Below, piece by piece: positions 50,269-57,300 of a DNA stretch of 64,000 bases (within the stretch, counting starts at the first letter, position 1; each line of letters starts with the position of its first letter). The notes beneath the pieces were generated by a model. The model saw only the letters and a program-made list of their open reading frames with translations, made no database searches and had not been told where the DNA came from. This stretch comes from Pristionchus mayeri (taxonomy: Eukaryota; Nematoda; Chromadorea; Rhabditida; Neodiplogasteridae): positions 4,092,001 through 4,156,000 of the forward strand of contig BTRK01000004.1 in the NCBI GenBank assembly GCA_036245805.1. Direction: 5' to 3'. Both the position numbers and the translations under genes were made by a program.

Positions 50269-51297
50269 TCAGTGACCAATGTATGCCCCCTTCTTTCTCA
50301 CTACCTCCCTCCAGCGATTGGGCAGGGTCTCAATTCCTCTCTTCCAGAATGCGGGTTTCTTCGAGACCGCCCAGTTCACGAAAGCCCTCACAACTTCATC
50401 TCGATTCTTGAACTTCTTTCCTTTGCAGAAGTCAGAGAGAGAGCGGAAGCAGTGGTAGTCGCATGGGGAGAGATCCGCGGAATACGGTGGATGGGGAATC
50501 CTCTCGATCTTCAGCTCGTCCATTTTCTTCTGGGTCATCTTCGCTCGATGTGGGCGAGCATTGTCCATCAGAAGACGAATTTTGCCCTGGTTCAGGAGTC
50601 TGGGAGGGACTCTGATCGCGACATCTTCCAGTTGTTCAGAGAAGAGGTCGGCATTGATGCTGGTGCCAGGGGCGAGGATCTCCCAGTAGATGGGACCGAG
50701 CACTGAGAAGAAGAAGCAGAGGAGTTCCTCCTTTCCGTGCTTTTCCTTCTTCGGGACGGGCGTGGGCTTCTCATCTGTATCCACCCATTGCAGTCTCCTC
50801 ACAGGGTTATCGTACGTGATCCACTTCTCATCTGTAGCGATGATGGAATTGACCCATCGAAGATTGGATCTACGATGGAGTAATTCCCGACAGACTTGAA
50901 CACGATTTTTCAGCTGTTCGGGGGAGAGGTCATGGGGAATCACTTGTGGGAGTTTCGGCTTCTTCCCAGATCGATGGAGGATATCGGACACCGATGATCT
51001 GGGAGTACCAGTATCCTTCTTCAACTCACGCACACTGGCCATGGGCTTGCGCTTCAGTGTGCGGAGAACGAGAGGCTGATTGAGGGAGGGAGGGCGTCCA
51101 GAGCGGGGTTGATCATCGATTCGAAACTCCCCTTTCTTGAAGCGGGAGAACCACTTATAGCAAAAGGGTATGGAGGGGGCGTCAGCTCCTTCCGACTGGG
51201 CCAGGGCAGAGTGGGCCTCCTTCACGGATCGGCCAAGACGGTAGTAATGAAGTAAAACTGCTCGGAGGTAGAGATGGGAGTCCATCACAAGAATCAA
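50269..51297 (-). CDS. Mariner transposase, 342 aa
   Basis: This is a cut-and-paste transposase that would act in the nucleus on the 27-bp terminal repeats flanking it. The N-terminal region (residues about 1-110) has the spacing of the paired helix-turn-helix DNA-binding domain, with SGRPPS (66-71) in the usual GRP linker position. IPHDLSPEQ (120-128) stands where mariners carry the WVPHEL-like motif. The catalytic triad is visible: D156 in ATDEKW, D245 in LLMDNARPH, and D280 in PYSADLSPCD. There are 34 residues between the last two, the mariner DD34D signature. Length (342 aa) is normal for the family (about 340-350). The chosen start is the first Met; Met5 is an alternative. There is no stop, frameshift or intron. 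Which mariner subfamily it belongs to I cannot say without a tree. Confidence 0.95.
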   Translation of the reverse strand: MILVMDSHLYLRAVLLHYYRLGRSVKEAHSALAQSEGADAPSIPFCYKWFSRFKKGEFRIDDQPRSGRPPSLNQPLVLRTLKRKPMASVRELKKDTGTPRSSVSDILHRSGKKPKLPQVIPHDLSPEQLKNRVQVCRELLHRRSNLRWVNSIIATDEKWITYDNPVRRLQWVDTDEKPTPVPKKEKHGKEELLCFFFSVLGPIYWEILAPGTSINADLFSEQLEDVAIRVPPRLLNQGKIRLLMDNARPHRAKMTQKKMDELKIERIPHPPYSADLSPCDYHCFRSLSDFCKGKKFKNRDEVVRAFVNWAVSKKPAFWKRGIETLPNRWREVVRKKGAYIGH

Positions 51298-51419
51298 TGT
51301 AACAACTAGGAGACTGATTAAATCCTCTCACTACTCAACGTCAGAATGATGCAATACATTGTTGACAAACAGATTGCGCAATCACTGCATTTGATCGCGA
51401 ACTGACTTTTTTCCGAAGC

Positions 51420-51446
51420 ATTATACGAACTTTCCGGACACCCCAA
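51420..51446. repeat. Mariner terminal inverted repeat, transposase 5' side
   Basis: This 27-bp terminus is an exact inverted match of 50,205-50,231. It abuts TA at 51,447-51,448. The gap of about 120 bp to the transposase start presumably holds its promoter. Confidence 0.93.
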
Positions 51447-51448
51447 TA

Positions 51449-52087
51449 GCTCGTACGGTGCCTGAGAAAACTGCTTCTGCATCAAAATATGCAAAGATTG
51501 AGATTTTTTTTGTGTTTTCGACTGATCCCTGCTCCTCGCATATCTGTGGCCTACCGAAGTAGCCCACTATATCAGCGGTAGGGAAAGAGCTGCTTGTTCA
51601 GATAACGTTGAAAAGACAGGTCTACAACGCTCTTGGGGGAACTGAAACAGTTAAAAGTATCGATTTCGGCGTTCAAATCTCTAAATCACGATTTCGAAAC
51701 ATCGTAATACTAAACAGGTAGATGAATAATTTCCAAAATTTAACTGCGTACTAGTTCGGAAGGGTACTTCGGAATGTGCAACAATTTATGTTTGTTGATC
51801 GATCCGCACTTGTAAAATCACAAAGAATATATGAGAGGAATCGCCAGAGAATCGAGCATTTTAGGGGGATTAGCGGCGGAGAATTTCAAGTTTGTTCGTT
51901 TCACCTAAAATTTTGGTTATTACTACTTTGAATTATGCTATTTCAAACTGCGTCGTCAGAATTCCGATATCGGTCGTTATCGTCGAGATTCAGAAGGCCA
52001 AACTTGGCACTATCACTTTTCAATGGTCAAATCGCGCTCACTTAAATGATCATAACTTTGTTTAAAATTGAGATAGAAGGTCGTTCT
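51449..52087. other. AT-rich spacer, nothing recognised
   Basis: Between the mariner and the palindromic element I see no open frame with recognisable content, no repeat structure and no RNA gene. Confidence 0.5.
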
Positions 52088-53588
52088 TTTGTTTCAAAAG
52101 AAAGCTACTATCATGCGCTACATCTTTTATGTTGCCGTCATCATTTCTGGACCTCACCCTGGTGCGGGGCGGTCGGGTGCACCAAAAGAGACGTACCTTT
52201 GCAAATCGGAAAAACGTATTGGGATCTAGTGCGAAATTGATTGTGCCTATGGGTGGCTATCTTGTGCCCAAAAATCATGCAAATCGAGAGGGGTAAAAAA
52301 AAAGTGGGCTCACTTTTTGTACGGTGAAGCCGAAATCGGTCCCTGACAGCAATACTTCCGAAGCTCTAATTGGCCACTATTGTGTGCAAATACTTTCAAA
52401 AACATCAAAAACAACATTATAATTTGTTTCCCCAACAGCTATACCACTTTCATTGGTCAAAAGTTACAGTATGACCTAAAATTCAAAAATCGATATTTTG
52501 GCCCTCAACAACCTATGGGATGGGTGCTATTGCACTAAATCGGTTCCAAGTAACGTAGGAACATCCCTGAAACGTATTAAATAAAGTGGGCACCTATAAA
52601 TAGGATTTTTCATCTTAGGAATTCAATGAAAAGCTCAAAAGTGTAAATCCGATAAAAATTCACTATCGGACCTGACCTTCGGCTAGAAATGTAGAGAACA
52701 ACGTGTTAAACACTTTATCTGTTGAAAGTGAGCTTCTATCTTTTCGTTGAAGCGTGCAACAGAGCATAGAAGTTGGGAAGAAATGGGCAAGACTCCCCCC
52801 GAGAGCGCGCACTCTAACCGTCTGGCGCTCTCGCCGCCTGACCTCTCTGCCCCTCCCCTCCATTTCGCGCTCTCCCGGGCACGTTTCCAGTCGTTTTTTG
52901 CCAACTTCCAGGATCCGTAGCGCGCTTCAACAATACGATAGAAGCTAACTTTCAACAGATAAAATGATCAGTACGTCGAGTTCTAAATTTCAAGCTATAA
53001 GTCGGGTCGCTATGTCTACATTTACCCAAAGTATAGTTTTGTGTTTTTCATTGAATTCCTAAGATGAAAAATCCTATTTATAGGTGCCCACTTTATTTGA
53101 TACGTTTCCAGGGATGTTCCTACGTTACTTGGAACCGATTTAGTGCAATAGCACCCATCCCATAGGTTGTTGAGGGTCAAAATATCGATTTTTGAATTTT
53201 AGGTCATACTCTAACTTTTGACCAATGAAAGTGGTATAGCTGTTGGGGAAACAAATTATAATGTTGTTTTTGATGTTTTGAATGTATTTGCACACAATGG
53301 TGGCCAATTAGAGCTTCGGAAGTATTGCTGTCAGGGACCGATTTCGGGATCACCGTACAAAAAGTGAGCCCACTTTTTTTACCCCTTTCGATTTGCCTGA
53401 TTTTTGGGCACAAGATAGCCACCCATAGGCACAATCAAATTCGCACTAGATCCCAATACGTTTTTCCGATTTCTAAAGTTACGTCACTTTTGGTGCACCC
53501 GACCGCCCCGCCCCAGGGTGAGGTCCAGGAATGATGACGTCCACACAAAAGTTGTTGCGCATGATAGTAGCTTTCTTTTGAAACTCTT
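52088..53588. mobile_element. Large palindromic (fold-back-like) element, 1.5 kb
   Basis: The left arm 52,088-52,632 is repeated inverted at 53,046-53,588. Inner parts match at about 97% by eye; outer parts are less similar. The spacer of about 413 bp holds a second inverted pair (about 52,716-52,758 and 52,921-52,962). The whole is therefore a nested hairpin with a GC-rich tip containing GCGCGCACTCT and AGCGCGC. No transposase is visible, and I could not assign a target-site duplication. It could be a non-autonomous fold-back DNA transposon or an inverted duplication of another repeat. A transcript through it would form a long double-stranded RNA. Open frames in the arms are mirror copies of non-coding sequence and are not called as genes. 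Confidence 0.8.
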
Positions 53589-54348
53589 CTTCGGATATCC
53601 AAAAATACAAACAACACCCGCACTAACGGGCCCGTGCCTTGCAGATGAGAAAAAAGATCCCTCCGGCAATCAACGAACCTCGGCATAGCCTCTGCGGTCA
53701 CGTAATCGCCTCTGCAAAGCAGAGGTGGAACGGGAACGGAGATCTCTTCTGGGGTAGCTGCTCTCTGCACGCGCCGGGACAGAAAAGGCCCCGTCTCCGC
53801 TGATTCTAGAGAGCACGCACTCTTTATCCACCGAAACAATTGCATGGATTCGGCCCCGGATCCATCAGGGTGTTTTGAAGAAATCCCGGACAAGGGGGAT
53901 CAACCATCGGAGGGAACTTTGAATTCCACTCAACTCTATTAATAGAGCTTGATCGGCACAAGTCTAGGAAGGGAATCGAACAGTAAAGGGGAGAGAGGAG
54001 AGATAGCAGAGAAAGAGAGAGAACTCTCCGCCGTTCGCATTCTCACTACGGGGTTTGTCTCGGAGCGAATGTTTATGGCATTTTGCCAACAAAATTCGGT
54101 GTAATCCGCAGAGACAGATACCCGATTTTCTTCGACGTATTCTAACATCTCCTAGTCTGAGAGAGACTAAGTTGATTCTTGGAATAGCGATTTTGATCTT
54201 TACCCCCCTTCTACTTTCACAGCGAGAAAAAAACATCAATAACAATTCCAATTTTGCACGTGGGCCGAATGCAAATCGTCTAATCTTCCTCACTCCCTCT
54301 TCTCCATTCATTTATACTCGTCGCACTCCTCGCGTGCGGTCCACGGCA
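53589..54348. promoter_or_regulatory. Upstream region of the split gene, no defined promoter
   Basis: This stretch separates the palindrome from the start codon at 54,349. It contains a perfect small hairpin, CCTCTGC-AAA-GCAGAGG (53,709-53,725), and an AT-rich portion from about 54,180. I find no TATA box or spliced-leader acceptor I would trust. An open frame from 54,055 runs in phase into the ATG at 54,349, so an earlier start cannot be ruled out. Confidence 0.3.
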
Positions 54349-57300
54349 ATGGCGAAAGGTTAATTTTCCAGTTACTCCGCCCCTTTTCCCAACTCTGTCA
54401 TCTCCTTGCAGATAACCCGCCCGTTGTCCGCAGCCAGAAGTCGACCCGCCCTGTCAACCACCTTCGCTTCAAGGACCTCTACGCAGCGTAAGCCCCGCTT
54501 CTTTCCAAGCTCCGCCCCTTTTCCAAATTCCGCCTCTTAATCTCTGAAATCTGCAGCAAACAGCAGCCCGCCACAACGCCCGATCTGGCTGGTCGCGCTC
54601 CGCGTCAAGTGCCCCAGTCAGTGCTGATATTTGATCTTTGGATTTCGGGTTTCGTCCGATTGAAATGATTGACCAGGCCATCATTTCCGAGCTAATTATA
54701 CTACACTGCTCAATCAATCACAATAGCTTTTGCGTCCCGAAAGCCAGCCCCTCTAAAGAAAACACACGGGCGAAGGAAGGAAGAGGAGGCCGAGGCTGAC
54801 CACCTCTCCTCTCGCCCGCGAGAGAGAGAAATGAGGGATTTTAAGACACGTCATCACAACGATAATTAAATTATCCCTCTGCCTATAAATAGGCCGAGTT
54901 CCTCTTCTTCGCCATCATTTGCTCTTTAGAGCTCGCCCCTCGTGGTTGTGTGTGAGGTTATTTCCTCGCTCGTCACTTCCACCTTTCTCCTCGGTCAGGT
55001 CACGCCCTCGGGTCTGTTCCTCGCCTTAGATCTTCTCTCCTCTCGGGTCCGGCGCTCCTCTGGAGGCACCGCATCCCGACGGGAAATTTCTCTCAGTCTG
55101 GTCAGTGATCCCGGCTGGGTACTGTAGCCCCTTAGGGGTCAACGTATTTCCGTTGAGTACTGTAACCCCTACGGGTCAGCGGAGTCCCGCTGAGTGCTGT
55201 ACTCCCTTTAGGCCAGTACTGTTGCACCCCTTGAGGGCAGTGGATTCCCACTGAGTACTGTAGGACCCTTCGGGTCAGTACTGTCGGCCTTTTGGGGGTC
55301 AGTGGTTTCCTGCTCTGTTCTGTAAGTCCCTTCGGGCAAGTGTTCTTGCACCCTTCGGGGTCAGGGGATTCCCACTGAGTACTGTAAGACCCGCCAGGGC
55401 AGTGCTGTAGCACCCTTCGGGTCAGGGTAACCCTACTGGGTACCTTTTAAGATCCTTTGGATCAATGTTTCCGAGTCCTTCGGGATGTAGGAGTTATCAG
55501 TGAATATCACAGACCATTGGAGATAGTTGTACTCCGACAAGTCGGTTGGGCTTAGCCAGATTAGTCTGATCCTCGATGGCTATCACTTCTTGTCGACTGG
55601 AATTGTAGGCTTAGACTATAATTCACGGTACAACAATTTGTGTCCCTTTCATCTCTGAGGAGATGGTTCTTCGAGAGTGGGACATGTGATCAGACCCATG
55701 TTTAATTTGGTGATGTCCACGAGGGATTACTCCGGTTAACGTGGGGTTGATACGACGATTGCAATGAGATCACAGGGATAATTGTGATTCCACTGTCTTC
55801 TTGTTTTCATTAGGTATTGCTAGAACTTCTACCATTTCAATGAGTTGATGTTTCTAGTAATACCTTCACCCATATTTGGCAATCATCGTTGTTTTCCTTT
55901 TTGAGGGATTGCGATCGGAACCAAGCGATTAAGGATTACGGTACCGAAGGAACCGTAATCCAACTCTCAGTCGGATTCAAAATAAAAGTTGACTGATAGA
56001 CTACCCAACTATCAGTACCAAGTGGGAGATGAGAGCCTACTACCCATTTGGGCAGACTCTCTCCCCATATCGCATTTGAAGGACTGATCGGTCCTCGTGC
56101 ATCTTTTAAAGTGATCCCATTTTGGATGATTCAACTTTATCTAACGCACATTGCGACAACGGGGTAGTACTGACAACTTTGTGATCCTCTCACTGATAGT
56201 TGTGATATTCTAATGTCTTGAATATCCTGAATATATTACGGATGTCCCCTGGATCCTCCACATTATCATTGCGGGTTATGAGCTCGAGTTCGAGAGAAGA
56301 CCTTCGCTCGCAGTCTCGGACTCCTCTAGCTCCTCTCATGCGGACCCCCAGGAGGTCAGAGAGGAGGTCTCCTAATCTTTGGAGATGGGAGCAATTTCGA
56401 GAGCACAGAGGAGCCAGCATGTATGGGTCTCTAGAATATTTTCGGTCCCTAAGTAGGACGGATTGCTTCGGCCTAGGGTTAACCTTAAGCCCTTGAATCG
56501 CCTTCTAAAGAAGCATTACTTCAAGCTCGAGTCTTTCGCTAACGTTCGAGACCTGATTCTTCGTAACGAGACTATGGCAAAGATAGATCTTGAGAAGGCT
56601 TATTTCCAAATACCGATTCACTCTGCGGAAAAGCCCTTTTTGGCTTTCAGTTGTGACGGTATTATCTATCATTTCAATTGTCTCCCCTTTGGGCTGTCTT
56701 CTGCTCCTTATTTGTTCTCTCGAGTAATGAAATGTGCAGCTTCGGTTCTCAGGGAATCGGGGATTCGAATGATAGTATATCTGGACGATATCCTTATTAT
56801 CTCGAACTCAGAGTTTGAGCTAGAGAGGGATACTGGAAGAGTACGGAGCCTGTTCGCCAGTTTGGGTCTGGTGGTTAACGCTGAGAAGTCTTCTCTGGAG
56901 GGTTCCAGAAAGATTGAATTTCTTGGCCTAGGCATTGACTCGTGTGCATACAGATTCTTCGTTCCCGAAGATAAGATTGCCCAGATCGAGTCGCGAGCGG
57001 CTGAGTTGATCAGGGTCCCTTCGCGTTCTCTAAGATCTGTGCTAAGCTTTATTGGCTTAGTAGGTTCGGTGTACATGGCCTCCCCTCACAGCAGGTTCTA
57101 CATTAGGAACCTCCAGAAGTGGGTTAATAAGCACACGACTCGCTTTAGCTCTTACAGTCTATCCAGAGTTACCACCCTACCAGAACAGTGCTTGACTGAT
57201 CTTAGGTGGTTCACAACAGTTTTCCGTAGCCTGTCCTCGGTTCACATCAACCCACCCAATGTCATCCTGACCATCCAATCGGATGCGTCGCGTAAGGGAT

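Larger units (their letters stand above)
50205..51446 (-). mobile_element. Complete mariner element (Tc1/mariner, DD34D), 1,242 bp
   Basis: The element begins TTGGGGTGTCCGGAAAGTTC at 50,205 and ends with the exact reverse complement at 51,446. The terminal inverted repeats are 27 bp (50,205-50,231 and 51,420-51,446) and identical. A TA lies immediately outside each end (50,203-50,204 and 51,447-51,448), the expected target duplication for this superfamily. One uninterrupted transposase frame occupies the minus strand. Perfect ends, an intact target site and an open frame indicate a recent insertion that may still be autonomous. Moderate GC and lack of decay contrast with the broken DIRS element at 54,695. 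Confidence 0.93.

Noticed and set aside
50272..50899. Plus-strand frames opposite the transposase
   Set aside because: They are shadows of the minus-strand mariner gene, which has full catalytic motifs.
50078..52000. An outer complete mariner enclosing the intact one
   Set aside because: No inverted partner of the TTAGGTTGATGC terminus was found downstream, so only a solitary end is claimed.
53435..53893. 152-codon minus-strand frame and its mirror at 52,046-52,240
   Set aside because: Half of it is the arm of the palindrome, translated in both copies. Differences between the arms change amino acids freely, so there is no sign of selection.
55132..55413. 93-codon minus-strand frame
   Set aside because: It lies entirely within the DIRS minisatellite and is a repeat artefact.
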